From Nephrocerus scutellatus (lineage: Eukaryota; Arthropoda; Insecta; Diptera; Pipunculidae): DNA of 64,000 nt. The position numbers were made by a program, and so were the translations under genes. The notes beneath the pieces were generated by a model that worked only from the letters and a program-made list of their open reading frames with translations, made no database searches and had not been told where the DNA came from. Positions within the stretch are counted from its first letter, which is position 1. Every line of letters starts with the position of its first letter. Below, piece by piece: positions 1-10,904 of this stretch. The stretch is taken from positions 42,890,537 through 42,954,536 of the forward strand of contig OX352762.1 of the NCBI GenBank assembly GCA_947095585.1. Direction: 5' to 3'.

Positions 1-432
1 TGTCCATTAACAAACAACATCGAAGATCTTGATGCACTTACACCAGGTCACTTCATCATTGGATCTCCACTGATAGAACCACAGCATGATCTCATATTGG
101 ATCTCACTGGAACTAGTGTAAAAAGATGGAGACTAATTCAAAAACTCAAACAAGATGTCTGCAAACGTTGGTACGAGGAGTATATAAACAAAACTCAACA
201 ACGATACAAGTGGAATCGATCAGAGAAAAATATATAGATTGTCCAACTGGTATTACTGATGAATGAACTACTGACACGATCGAAATGGCCCCCGGGGAAA
301 ATAAGTGAAGTACACAAAGGAGCTGACGATCTCATCAGGGTGGTAACGGTCAAGACAGAAAAGGGAGAATTCAAGCGACCCATAGCCGAAGTCTGTTTAC
401 TACCAATAGAGGTCAACTTCATAAGACATCGG
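1..432 (+). pseudogene. BEL/Pao pol C-terminal end, broken
   Basis: This is the last part of a BEL/Pao-type pol polyprotein, downstream of the integrase core (the region known as DUF5641). The reading frame is open from base 1 and includes TPGHFIIGSPL, a Trp-rich WRLIQKLKQDVCKRWYEEY stretch, then SKWPPGKISEVH and GEFKRPIAEVCLLPIE, all typical of the family. A TAG at 235-237 breaks the frame, which resumes unchanged on the other side, so a simple point mutation is likely. The same frame runs on into the env-like region. The 5' part of the element lies outside the window. Family is recognised from motifs; no search was run. Confidence 0.8.
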
Positions 433-2256
433 GACGACGGAGTTCAACCACGAACACAATCGTCAAAATTGTTAGCATCAAACAACCCAGGAAGAATCTC
501 AAGAGATAAAAAGCATAAGACCATCATCCCGTCATCACTACTGTCTACCGCGCTTGTGGTACTGTCGCTGATTGCAGTCACCATGCCGATATCAGCAAGG
601 TACACAATCATCAATCCTGACGTTGGAGTGTTTGTGGAGCAAATTGGAACAGCCAAAATTACACGAGGAATACTACGAACAAGCGTTCGATTCCCAATGA
701 TAGATATCATACGTGATCAAATCAACATAAATAAGACTAGATATCAAATGACTCAACTGTGTAATAAGGCCAGATCGGTGACAAAAGAAAGTCAATGCGA
801 AGAATTGCGTTATCACATGGATGAAGAGTGGCAAAATGTGTTCTCAATTTTCCACAGACTCCAATTAACACATATGCGGAGGCAAAAACGAGGACTACTA
901 GGAACGGTTCTTAATTCATTGTTTAGAGTCAATGATGAGGTGTTCCATGACATCGAAGATCTGGACAGCAACCAAAAGGAACTAATTAAAATTGCGAAGA
1001 CAAACACAAAAATTATGCTGTCTACAATTTCCAATATCAATGAGACCGAGACTAGAATCTCTAAGAAAATCAACAGCTTTACACAAAAACTGAATGCCGG
1101 CCTAAATGAAATCAACAAAATGGAGTCTTGGTACAGAGTCAGTGACGAAAATAAGATCAATATCCATGTAACGAACGCCTATCTAATCGCTCTCAGCTAC
1201 ATGCAAGAAATCGAAGCAAAATACAAGATGCTATTGAACGCCTATCTTCAGCGTAGTCATCTGTTTGAATTTTTACCTCACAGAACATTGGAAGAAATAA
1301 TAGACAAGTGTGAGAAAAAGTTGGGCCCAGAAATAAAGGTACTCCCCGATCCAATGGAAGAAGTGGACATGGCTATTACATCAACGGAAGTTGTAGTAAC
1401 AGGATATCTAATGATCAGCGATGCTGATCAAGCCTAATGCGATTCCTGAGAAGATAGGTGAGCAGACATTTCGCGAGGTATACATACAGCAAACAATACT
1501 AAGAATCAGCTACAACGTAGAAAGATACTTCGAATTACCACTGGATGATATAAAAAGGGCACCAACATACAACAAAACAACATTCATCCTCAGCCCATTT
1601 ATATTCCACATCATTGAAAATAGTGAAAATTGCATTGTGCAGCAACTATATAAAAAACTGTCGTTTAAGCGATGTTCAACCAGAACATTAAGGTTAACAC
1701 ACACCATGTGGAAAGAATTATGGACCCACAATTCATGGACGTTTGTTACACCAGAACAAACCACTGTATTCGTAACCTGTGGATCCAAGCGTGAAGAAGT
1801 CATCTTTAATTACACAGGCATCATTTATGTGATTCCGGATTGCGTCATTCAATCGAGATTCATCCGATTGGAAGCAAAATTGTTCAAGGAAACGCCATTA
1901 TGGATCTCAGCAAATCGATCGCTATTATAAATACATCATTGTCAACCCAGATCCCAGTTTATTTCACAAATGAAACTGTCATCCCATTAAATAAGGATCT
2001 GATGGAGGTGTGAAAGGTTAATGATCGGGATGCAACCGAGGCACTCAACCGACTACATGACTACAATTGGAACATAATAAAAAGGCACCAATATTGGACA
2101 ATTGGCTTCTGTGCTACCATTGCGGGCGCAATAATTATCATTTGTCTACTGGCAGTTATATTAAAATACGGAAATGGACGAAGTAAAAATAATCGCGTTA
2201 CCAAAATAGAATTAGCAGACCATAGTCGAATCAATCAAGGGTTTGATATCAACTAA
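433..2256 (+). pseudogene. env-like glycoprotein gene of the BEL/Pao element, broken
   Basis: Downstream of pol and in the same frame is an envelope-like protein resembling insect errantivirus/baculovirus-F-type Env. Visible in order: a hydrophobic signal or membrane segment (about 520-597), a furin-like RRQKR site at 877-891 followed by a fusion-peptide-like GLLGTVL, a long helical region rich in Asn and Lys, then Cys-containing sequence in a second frame (1421-1930). A third frame (about 1900-2256) carries a C-terminal transmembrane segment (about 2098-2166) and a short basic tail. There are at least two frameshifts and an in-frame TGA near 2030, so no intact protein is made. Env-carrying BEL/Pao elements are known (roo of Drosophila); the match here is inference from domain order. 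Confidence 0.7.
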
Positions 2257-2375
2257 GCAATTGCACAATTGCACGATGCATCGAGCAATGTATCGGCAAC
2301 AAAAAGCAACTCAGCAATTGCCCAATTGCACAATACATTCAATTCGAATGTATCGGCAACAAAAAGCAACATCAG
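2257..2375 (+). repeat. two ~60-bp direct repeats after env
   Basis: A unit containing TGTATCGGCAACAAAAAGCAAC occurs at about 2289 and 2349 (period 60). Each unit also carries CAATTGC palindromes. It sits between the env stop and the LTR-like region and is non-coding. Confidence 0.7.
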
Positions 2376-2495
2376 CAATTGCACTTACATCAAGCGTCAC
2401 ACACCCAACAACCGGTGACCCACATTAATTTAATTTCTATTTCTTCATAATTAGCAGAAAAGCAAGTGCATATTAGCAATAAGTTTAAATTAGTG

Positions 2496-2535
2496 AGCAT
2501 TTCCAACAGTAGGTCAACATTACTGTTGGAATGCT
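2496..2535. repeat. inverted repeat (hairpin)
   Basis: Arms TTCCAACAGTA (2501-2511) and TACTGTTGGAA (2521-2531) are perfect complements around a 9-nt loop. Pairing extends outward through AGCAT/ATGCT with one bulged base. It lies just upstream of the LTR-like promoter. Confidence 0.8.
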
Positions 2536-2639
2536 TTTTAATTAGTAAGCAAAAATAATGTATAAATATAGAATGAATAAATGAGAAAGAGTCAGTTTAC
2601 AAAAGGAAACAACCGTAATCTCAATTAACAAAAATTGAC
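2524..2639 (+). promoter_or_regulatory. LTR-like core promoter (candidate 3' LTR piece)
   Basis: TATAAATA at 2561-2568 is followed by the arthropod initiator-like TCAGTT at 2592-2597, about 31-33 bp downstream, the spacing expected for an insect core promoter. The stretch starts TGTTGG and ends TTGACA, which would suit LTR ends, but I see no polypurine tract directly before it and no second LTR in the window. LTR boundaries are therefore uncertain. Confidence 0.45.
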
Positions 2640-2750
2640 AACTATCCCCCCACTAGTGGTATGGTTGTTGTTAGTTATAAAATCCTAAGGGATAAGGATT
2701 TACAACACTATACGAATGTTATAGATATTTTATAATAACATGGGAAATGT
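2640..2750. other. unassigned spacer
   Basis: AT-rich sequence between the LTR-like promoter and the fold-back element. I see no gene or structured feature. Confidence 0.5.
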
Positions 2751-3037
2751 TTGCTGCGTTGCTTTGGCTAATCCAGCTTGGCTTACAACAACAATCACAT
2801 AAGCATAAAGCCGACAATAAATCCAAAAAGTTTTTAGGATTTAAAACTAAAGCCATTTTATAGTTATAGCGCTCACCGTAAGGCGGTGATAAAGCGACAT
2901 GAAGCCGAAGAAAATAAAAATTTTCAGGATTAAGGAAACTAAAGCCATTTTATAGTACTGGTGCTCACCGTAAGGCGGTAAAGCCAAAAGCTGTAGCTTT
3001 GTAAAGCCAAGCCGGCTTTGCCAAAGCAACGCAGCAG
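2751..3037. mobile_element. fold-back / MITE-like element
   Basis: The left end (2751-2786, TTGCTGCGTTGCTTTGGC at its core) and the right end (3001-3037, GCCAAAGCAACGCAGCA) are inverted copies of about 36 bp with a few mismatches. The interior holds two direct repeats offset by 92 bp (about 2843-2890 and 2935-2982), each with CTAAAGCCATTTTATAGT and GCTCACCGTAAGGCGGT. No coding capacity. This suits a non-autonomous DNA transposon or fold-back element; the superfamily cannot be told from sequence alone. Confidence 0.6.
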
Positions 3038-3527
3038 TTATCTATAGCATTATGGTATCATTGAAAAATATTCTACTTCTCTCTACTTCTACTTTTTTAA
3101 TGTAAAGCGGCATATACACAGGACAAAAACTCTTGTTTGATTTACATTTGTGGCGCGCGAGAAAAAATTACCAGGACGGCTGTTAAATAGAAATTGTGGG
3201 AAGCCAGAATAGTAAGAGGAGGAGTAAAATCAAAATGTTTGGATTTTTGCTCAATCGGATATCCAGCATTGACATATTGTATATGGGTGATTGCCTGCTT
3301 GATCAGCATATGCTCACTTTCGTGTGGTCAGCGACAAGGCAACATAGGAAGCAGACAGCGGAGTCTTTTGTGGGATAAAAATTTTATTTTGGAATTTTTA
3401 GAATTCAGCGAACTTAATTTCAGCTCACTAAGAAGATTTTCGTGTGAAAACTCGTTTCGTTTTAAGTTCTCTAAATTAACTTCGCGTGTCCGTGGCTGGG
3501 TTGCTGGCAGGGCAGATCTTGTGATCA
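3038..3527. other. unassigned spacer
   Basis: No recognisable gene. Open frames here have no family motifs and run into the dispersed repeat, so I treat them as chance ORFs. Confidence 0.5.
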
Positions 3528-3850
3528 ATTTTACCCACTTTCTAAAGACCGATTTTATTCAAATTTTGCACACGTGTGTATTTCCGATGAAAAAAATTTC
3601 TCTTAAAATTTGGGCCACTCGAGCCTCGGGGACAGGGGGCTCCCATACGAATATTTTACAAAATTTACCCGATTTTCTTCAAATTTTATACGCATGTGTA
3701 TCTCCGATGGACAACACTTTTTGTAAAAATTTGGTAGTGATTGGACTTTTGGATCAGGGGGCACCCATACAATTTTATAAAGAAAAGTACCCAATTTTCT
3801 TCTAATTTTACACACTTGTATCTTCGATTAGAGAATTTACAAGAAACATT
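3528..3850 (+). repeat. dispersed ~300-bp repeat, copy at 3.5 kb
   Basis: Three degenerate ~100-bp units follow each other, each containing a form of CCGATTTTCTTCAAATTTTA then CACATGTGTATCTCCGATG then CTTTTTGTAAAAATTTGG. The last unit ends GATTAGAGAATTTAC. Related copies occur at 13184-13463, 17728-18008, 22257-22537, 25094-25465 and 60240-60560. Non-coding; class unknown. Confidence 0.75.
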
Positions 3851-4794
3851 TTAATTTTTATGGACCATTCATTCATCCACACCCGTTTCTTCCAGACCTT
3901 TTAACTTATCTTCTCAACGCTAGCGGTAGTCGCACAGCAATGCAGCAATCTTCCGTTCGAATTCCTTATTCAGATTCCAAATAAAATACAGCTCTAGATA
4001 AATCCACTGAGTAGGTTCTGGGTACTTTTTTTTGGCTCCGCGAATTGTAAGCTCGACGCACTAACTCCCACGTTTCCATTTTTTTCAGTCTGTCGTTTTG
4101 TTTCGATAGTATTTCTATAATTCTCTACTACCTATATCAAAAGCAATATCTCCTCATTTACATTTTTTTTATCTGCAAACAATTAATTTTATTTAAATTG
4201 CACACAAAAATAAATATAAATCCAAACTTACATCTTATTTCGGGAGTTAATTTTAATTATTATTATTTGCTTTTGCTTTCTTTAATTATTTAAACCAACA
4301 AACCAGCAAGCAGAATATAATGTATTCCAAAATAGCTTAAAATAATAAAATAATACTTTAGCTGATTTTGACACTTGGCGAGAAATTTTGTTTTCTTGGT
4401 TAAATTAATGTCGTTTTTTTTAAAAAAAAATCTGTCGCAGGTTTAGTTTTTGAGTTTCAAGTTGTTCGTTTTCTCTAAAAAAAAAAAAACAATCTACGGT
4501 AGATCGAAATACCCCTCTAATAGAGATGTATATTTTGGGAGACTTACGCCTTTTTTAACTAGCTAAAGCAACTACATATGCAACAAAACAATGTAAACAA
4601 AAGATTCTAACCTTTCGTGTTTCGAATTGCCGAAAAACAAAACTGAGTCGAGCGCAGTTTACTAAAACCAAAAAAAAACGACATACTGGCTTTAATAATT
4701 AAATAAGAAGTATAAAATATTTTTTGTTATTTGATATACATACATAAATGATGAAAATGAATGGTAAAATATTTTATACATATTAGTATACACA
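3851..4794. other. AT-rich spacer, nothing recognised
   Basis: Homopolymer-rich non-coding sequence. I see no gene, LTR, tandem repeat or RNA gene. Confidence 0.6.
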
Positions 4795-5756
4795 GAGCCT
4801 TGGGGAACACCGGCGTTTATGCGGTGAACATTGGATTTGAAACCGTACAATACGACCTAGATTGAACGGTCAGAAATGTAGTTACTAGTCTAATCGAGGA
4901 GGGCCTTATCAATTCCATAAACATGCATTTTCCATAAAGGAGCTTGAAGCCAGGCTCTGTCAAATGCCTTGGAAATATCGAGTGCAACAACTTTGCTTTC
5001 ACCAAATTTGTGAATAGACTGGTTCCAATTTTCAGTGAGTTTTAGGAACAGGCTGGATAAAAGCTGTTTTTCAATTCCTTGGGACGACTCCAGAAGAATA
5101 AGAGAAACTGCGCAGTGGCAATGCCAACGTTGAAGAACACCTCTTCAAAACTATAGCGGGAATACCATCAGGTCCAGCAGATTTATTTCGCTCCTATACG
5201 ACTTGGATTGAACGGTCAGAAATGTAGTTACTAGTCCAATCAATTCCATAAGCATTAATTTTCGAAAAAAGAGTTTGATGATTTGAGGCTCTGTCAAATG
5301 CCTTGGAGATATCGAGTGCAACAACTTTGCTTTTACTAAATTTCTGAATAGACTGGTTCCACTTTTCAGGTCACCTGTTAAACGTTGCCTTCGAAAACCG
5401 TCCTGCTGGTCGCTAAGGATTTCACGTGATTCAAAGTATTGCATAAGCTTACGATTGATCGCAATGGGTCGGTACGAGGAAAGAGATGACGGTTCGCCTT
5501 TTTTGTCTTGTGTCTTACAACTGTGGATAAAGCTTTAGGATTCTGAAAATTTATTTTTTTAATCATGGGTCTAGTACAGTTGATACTGCCCATAGAAATG
5601 ATATGCCTTGTAAATAGTAGCCAGATCTGAAGGAGTGAAGTACATCTTGCACCCTTTTAGGAAACCTAAACATTTCGCATTCACATTCTTGGCGATGGCA
5701 AATATGTGGTCGTTCCAACGAAGCTTGTTGTTGACGCACATACCGAAAATTGCGAG
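4795..5756 (-). pseudogene. Jockey/CR1-type LINE reverse transcriptase, degraded
   Basis: On the minus strand and across several frames one can read LINE RT motifs: SAGPDGIPA, QSIHKFGESK, VVALDISKAFDRAW, SDRSIQVV, INAGVPQGSV, NNKLRWNDHI and a KCLGFLKGCKMYFTPSDLATIYKAY stretch at about 5590-5755. The 4860-5030 and 5206-5375 parts repeat each other at an offset of 346 bp, so the fragment carries a local tandem duplication. Many stops and frameshifts exclude function. The C-terminal half of the same LINE family is found on the minus strand in each unit of array 1. Confidence 0.7.
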
Positions 5757-6050
5757 CATTTGGCCATCGGATATACCAGCAGAAGATTGTAAGTGCTGCA
5801 ATTTATCATTTGCATTAACATACTGCTTAAACCACGTTATATTTCTCTGCATTTTGAAATAAATTCGCTAACCTCCGGCGTATTTAACGAATTGTCACTA
5901 AGAGCAGCTGTATGGGCTTGAGTCAACCTAAAAACGCCAATAGTTCCACAAATTTGTTTGTTTTCAAACAAACCATGAACCATCACACCGAGCAAGTTCA
6001 TTTTACTATCATTCCATACGTCCATATGTGGTGAAACAAAGATACACACT
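5757..6050 (-). pseudogene. hAT transposase fragment
   Basis: Minus-strand frames read MDVWNDSKMNLLGVMVHG (the hAT region before the first catalytic residues), then SLNTPEVSEFISKCREI, and after a one-base frameshift TWFKQYVNANDKLQHLQSS and AGISDGQML, which matches the conserved hAT stretch preceding the RWNST motif. The RWNST part itself is missing. The fragment is flanked by the Jockey/CR1 RT on one side and the RTE-like LINE C-terminus on the other, forming chimeric ORFs. Confidence 0.65.
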
Positions 6051-6930
6051 CTACACCGGTCCCGATGTGCCGATGTCATCCAGTTTGGCATCCCTAAACT
6101 CTCGGCGTCCTGGTCTACTCCATTCTTCTAGCGTAGGCTGTCGTGTTTCATTAATCGCTAAGGACTTTCCAACTAGGATCCTCTTCACTTATGCGAGCTA
6201 GGTGCCCTGCCCACCGGAGCCTACCGAGCTAAATTATCTTTACGATGTAGACATCGCGATAACGCTCGTACATCTCGTCATTGTAGAGTCTCCGGAATCG
6301 TCCTTCCTCACATACGGGCCAACAATTCTCCGTAGGAACGCGGCCAAGAGGTAAGAATTCTTTTTGATAAGCACCCAATTCTCGGATCCATATGTAAGTA
6401 CTGGCATGACCTTTATCTAATACTCCAGCAGCTTGGATGTTATGGTTAAATTCCTGGATTTAAAGAGTCTTGACAGACTAAAGTACGCTTTGTTGGCTTT
6501 AAGCAGAGCCGAGCGCGTATTTCTCCTTCAGTGTTGTTATCTGCTGCTACTGTTGACCCGAATTAGTTAAATGATTACATTACTTCCAATTCACGCTCCA
6601 CTATTTTAATTGATGGACCAATGTAGGATCTTCTACACCAAGACGTGGTCACCATGTACTTTGTTTTGCTCTCATTTATGTGCCGTGCCGCCCGTTCGAT
6701 CTGGATAAAAGTTTCTGGGTTTCTACCAAGGATGTCAATGTCGGCTGCGTAAGCCAGACTTATAGAGCATTGTTCCTCTCGCCGTTATGTCAGTCTCGAT
6801 ACATTTTCTCCAACGCCATAATGAAGAGAATGCAGGCCAGTCCATCTTCTTGGTCGAAGCCCCTTATAGATGTTGAATGGCTAGTGCTGACTCCATCGTA
6901 GGCAGTAGTCGTAGAGATCGGAACGACTGG
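6050..6930 (-). pseudogene. RTE-like LINE, 3' part, inverted copy
   Basis: Reading right to left it encodes the last part of an RTE-like LINE ORF: DGLACILF (6810-6860), the YADD region (about 6740-6760), the IEPEIR/LLKANKAYFSL region near 6490, LTYGSENWVLIKK near 6380, the RRLYNDEIYERYRD region near 6270, and a C-terminal LGMPNWM end near 6090. Many stops and indels are present. It faces the plus-strand copy that begins at about 6940, so two copies lie head to head. Confidence 0.7.
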
Positions 6931-6939
6931 TTCAATGAC

Positions 6940-7330
6940 TAATGTACTGCGACTGCGACTGAACCTAAAAATGTTGCGTACCGAGCAATGTAACAATCTT
7001 ATAGAACGCGGCCACGCGGTAACACAGTTAGCCGGCGAAAGAAAGCAGCCTGAGAGAAGAGTCTCGTCCGTAAACTAGAACAGTACAGAGAGCGAGAGAC
7101 GCACCAGGCGCGGAAGTTCTTCCAAAAAATCCGTGGTTGACGCAATTTACACCGCGTTGCACATAATGCAAAGACAAAGATGGTAATCTGATCGCCGATA
7201 TCAAAGGAATCTTAGAGAGATGGGAAGAGCACTTTCATGAGTTGCTAAATGACCAGCTAACTGAGGAATTAGAGGCACCACCAATGACCGAAGACCACAC
7301 TATTCTGCCGCCACCATGACGAATGTAAGC
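6940..7330 (+). pseudogene. RTE-like LINE internal fragment (first copy of a ~409-bp duplication)
   Basis: This stretch repeats 7340-7735 at an offset of about 408-420 bp, sharing RRKKAAWEKSLVRALEQYRE and the following linker before the RT domain. It is more degraded than the second copy and has lost part of the CGCGGCCACGCG-flanked segment. Confidence 0.7.
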
Positions 7331-9005
7331 TAGCGACTAAACGTAAGAATTTTTGGTACCAAGCGATGTAAGAATCTTATATAGTGCGGCCACGCGAAGA
7401 TGAATATAAAGAGCTCAGAAGATATGAAAAAACAGTTCAACGGCGAAAGAAAGCAGCCTGGGAGAAGAGTCTCGTCCGTGCACTAGAACAGTACAGAGAG
7501 CGAGGAACGCACCAGGCGCGGAAGTTCTACCAAAGAATCCGCGGTATGACGCAATTAACACTGCGGTGCACATAATGCAAATACAAAGATGGTAATCTGA
7601 TCGCCGATATCAAAGGAATCTTAGAGAGATGGGAAGAGCACTTTCATGAGCTGCTAAATGACCAGCTAACTGAGGAAATGGAGCCACCACCAATGACCGA
7701 AGACGACACTATGCTGCCGCCACGAAGCATAGACGAAGTTAGCAGAGCAATAAATCGGCTCAAAAATAATAAAGCCCCGGGATCAGATGGTTTCCCAGCG
7801 GAGCTGATCAAAACAGGAGGGCCCGCAATACACCAAGAAATTCATGAACTAATAGTGCAAGTATGGGAGAAAGAAGCGATGCCAGAAGACTTGTGCAGAG
7901 GCATCCTCTGCCCCATACTAAGAAAGGAGATAGCACAACATGCATCAATTATCTTGGTATCCATCCATCCATCAAGACAGGATAGCCCCATACGCTAAAG
8001 CCATCATAGGTCCATACCAGTGTGGCTTCATCCCCGGAAAATCAACAACTGATCAGATTTACACCCTTAGGCAGGTGATGGAAAAATGTCTAGAGTTTCA
8101 AAACTCACTACACCATATTTTTGTAGACTTTAAAGCCGCCTATGATAGCACAGCCAGAGTAGAACTTTATAAAGCCATGAGAGAATTCGGCATTCCAAAT
8201 AAACTGACACGACTATGTAGGTTGACCATGACCAATGTTATAAGTCAAGTAAAAATATTCGGATCACTATCAAGCCCATTCAACATCTATAACGGGCTTC
8301 GACAATGGGATGGACTGGCCTGCGTCCTCTTCAAACAGCTTTAGAGAAAGTGATCCGAGACTGACGTAACAGCGAGAGGAACAATGCTCCAAAAGTCTGG
8401 CTTACGCAGACGACATTGACATCGTTGGTAGAAACCAAAGAGCTATACAGGAAGCTTTTATCCAAATCGAGCGGGCGGCATAAAATCTGGGGCTGCACAT
8501 AAATGAGAGTAAAACAAAGTGGTGACCACGTCTGCGAGTAGAAGATCCAACATTGGTCAACATTTAACTATCACGGGTCAACTGTAGCAGCCGATAACAA
8601 CACGGAACCAGAAATACGCGCACGGCTACTTAAAGCCAACAAAGCCTACTATAGTCTGTCGACTCTTCAAATCCAGGAATTTAACCATAAATCCAAGCTG
8701 CTGGAGTATAAAACAATGGTCATACCAGTACTTACATATGGATCCTAGACTTGGGTGCTTATCAAAAAGCATTCTGACCTCTTAGCCGCGTTCTTACGGA
8801 GAATTGTTGACCCCATATGTGAGGAAAGACGATTCCGGAGACTCTACAATGATGAGATCTACGAGCGTTATCGCGATGACAACATCGTGAAGATAATTAA
8901 GATCGGTAGGCTCCGGTGGGCAGGACACCTAGCTCGCATGAGCGAAGAGGATCCTGGTCGGATTAATGGAGAACACGAAAGCAAGGCCGGATGGCTGTAA
9001 GGATG
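7331..9005 (+). pseudogene. RTE-like LINE ORF2, reverse transcriptase to C-terminus
   Basis: Plus-strand frames encode the linker upstream of RT (7384-7575), the RT thumb/finger region NKAPGSDGFPAELIKTGG (7770-7820), the palm with CGFIPGKSTTDQIYTLRQVMEK (8022-8090), FVDFKAAYDS (8122-8150), LRQWDGLACVLF (8300-8330, with W where G is usual) and the catalytic AYADDIDIVG at 8404-8430. The C-terminal domain follows (LLKANKAYYSL, LTYG, RRLYNDEIYERYRDDNIVKIIKIGRLRWAGHLARM, to about 8990). Frameshifts and stops at several points prevent a full protein. The part from 8617 on is also the start of tandem array 1. Confidence 0.75.
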
Positions 9006-9261
9006 GCGTAGACCAGGGATGCCAAAATGCCAATATTTTTTTCTTAAATCTTATATAATTCAATACAATGCTTCTTCTTATACTAGTATTTACAGTATAA
9101 GCGATAAAAGATTTTTATTTACATTTTCGTAACATTACCCCCGCTTTATTTCTGTTCGTCCGAAACAGTTTCAGCACTCCTCCTGAGATTGTACCCCTTC
9201 AATATGTCAATGTGGACAACTTTCTTTTTATATACGGGTGTTTGTTGAATCGTCTTGTTGA
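9006..9261. other. LINE tail / spacer
   Basis: AT-rich stretch after the LINE C-terminus, repeated in each array unit. Part of it may be degraded 3' gag on the minus strand, but no clear motif is visible. Confidence 0.4.
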
Positions 9262-9890
9262 ATCCTCTTGTACATTGAATGGTCTTGTACATTGCCAATG
9301 CCAATACTTCATTCATCAAGTTTTATCTAGCAGTTGCCATGAAATTAACCTTTAATTCATCGTCTCGAAGATCATTAATAACGGCATCCACTCTTAGTTC
9401 GCCTTCTATATCAGGTGGAACACTATCTACAACTGTATTTTGCATCACTCTTGGGTGTTAGAGTGCCCGAACCGCAAATCCAACTCTTTCAGGATTCCTC
9501 CGGAATTCATCTCTGCGTCTTGAACCATCTGTGACACATCTGCTGCCTTGCTTCGTAGCGCTAGGTGAGCCTTAAGTTGTTCCACAGCAAGCCATCCGTT
9601 ATAACACACAGCAGCTTTCACTGAACTTTGAAGTTTTCAAATTCCGTATCACCATCAAACGTAGGAGGTTTTAAAATGCCTTTATTAATTCTCGATGATT
9701 GTGGAATAAGTCGGGTCTCAAGCTTCTTTTGATGTAATTTGGAATCTTATTCTTGCGTCCGCTCCTTTCTTTGACCAAAAATATCGTATCAATTGCATTT
9801 GCAGGTCAAACATGCTCCTCATTTGTTGCGTTACATCTTTCAGCATTCTTGTGTTGAAGACGTTTTTGATTAGCTCTCTCTTCATTGTAA
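9262..9890 (-). pseudogene. Ty3/gypsy-type gag fragment, array unit 1
   Basis: Minus-strand frames give a retrotransposon capsid. A helical N-terminus (MRSMFDLQMQLIRYF, about 9790-9830) leads to KPPTFDGDTEFENFKVQ (about 9620-9675), then KAAVCYNGW, EQLKAHLALRSKAADVSQM and the C-terminal DIEGELRVDAVINDLRDDEL region (about 9365-9425). This order, ending in the basic 'FDG…FENFKVQ…YNGW…LALRSKA' block, matches the Gag capsid of Ty3/gypsy elements. An in-frame stop follows FKVQ and more stops follow. Its pol is absent nearby. Confidence 0.6.
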
Positions 9891-9989
9891 ATACAACGAC
9901 TTTTTTTATAATGTGTACACGCTCAAGGGGTTTGCACCCTTATAATTCTTGGCACAGCGTTCGGAAATTAAGGAGAGGAAAAGGTGAGA

Positions 9990-10490
9990 CGTCTATACAC
10001 ATGTGACCTAAATGATTGTAGATAATACAAATTCGGAAAACAGAGTCGGGCATTTCATTCCACATAATTATTGTGCGGCTAAAGAAGGAATCTCTGAATT
10101 AGTTGGTACGTCCGAAGAAAGGTCTAATGGTGGTGCCGTGAGCTCGAGTTGAGACACGGGTATTTCGGTTGGGTTGGAGGATAGGCGGTATGCATCTGGA
10201 TATTTCTTTTGAGCACCGCTTATGGAAAAAGCGATAAAACAGTGACAAGCAGGAAAAATTCCTACGATGTTCAATCAATTCGATTGTTTTGTTTTCGCGA
10301 TATTTACGTCACCAATAACTTTTATCGCGCGGTTCTGAATTCTGTCTAGTAGATGCAATGTGGTCTTGGGACCACCTGCCCAAACAATACAGTTGTATTC
10401 AAGTTAAGGGCGAATATATGCCTTGTAAATAGTAGCCTGAAGGAGTACGGTACATCTTGCAACGTTTTTAAAAACCTAAACATTTCGCAG
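9990..10490 (-). pseudogene. Jockey/CR1-type LINE RT C-terminus, array unit 1
   Basis: Minus-strand frames read a tail typical of these LINEs: the region before YNCIVWAGG, then LLDRIQNRA, IELIEHRRNFSCLSLFYRFF, KEISRCIPPI, NRNTRVSTRAHG and SRTIIMWNEMPDSVF. This is the post-RT C-terminal domain of the same family as the fragment at 4795-5756. It is more complete than its counterparts in units 2-4. Confidence 0.7.
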
Positions 10491-10661
10491 CATAACATGA
10501 AATGCGCACTCAGTGGGGAACCACACACCGCAAACTATAAGGGTTGCGAAGTATACAAAGCACTCAAGGTACAAGGATATCTCGCACTAAGGAAAAAACG
10601 ATTGAAGAGCAGAACACATAGAATAGTAGAGAAAATAAAAACCACGACGCCAATGCACTGA
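10486..10661 (+). pseudogene. Jockey LINE ORF1 (gag) C-terminal end, unit 1
   Basis: CALSGEPHTANYKGC at about 10501-10545 is a CCHC zinc knuckle of Jockey-family ORF1 proteins with the second Cys changed to Ser. Downstream residues (KALKVQGYLALRKKRLKSR) are basic. The ORF upstream of it belongs to unrelated minus-strand LINE sequence, so only the C-terminal end is present. Confidence 0.65.
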
Positions 10662-10904
10662 AAACTGTCCCTAGCATGATTTAACCTTTGACAACATTTG
10701 CTGACGCAGTTAAAAACAACTCACTGCATGTTAAAAAAATAATACCCATCCCACAAACAATAAACTGCAAAACTTAACAATACCCACAGATGACCTATCC
10801 GAAATCAAATAAATTATGAAACAACTAATAACATAGATCTCTAATATGATGAACCTACTTACTCTATTAATGACTAACATAAATAATATACAGTAATTTA
10901 TATC

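Noticed and set aside
3194..3805. 203-residue plus-strand ORF
   Set aside because: No known motifs, and over half lies in the dispersed repeat whose other copies are full of stops.
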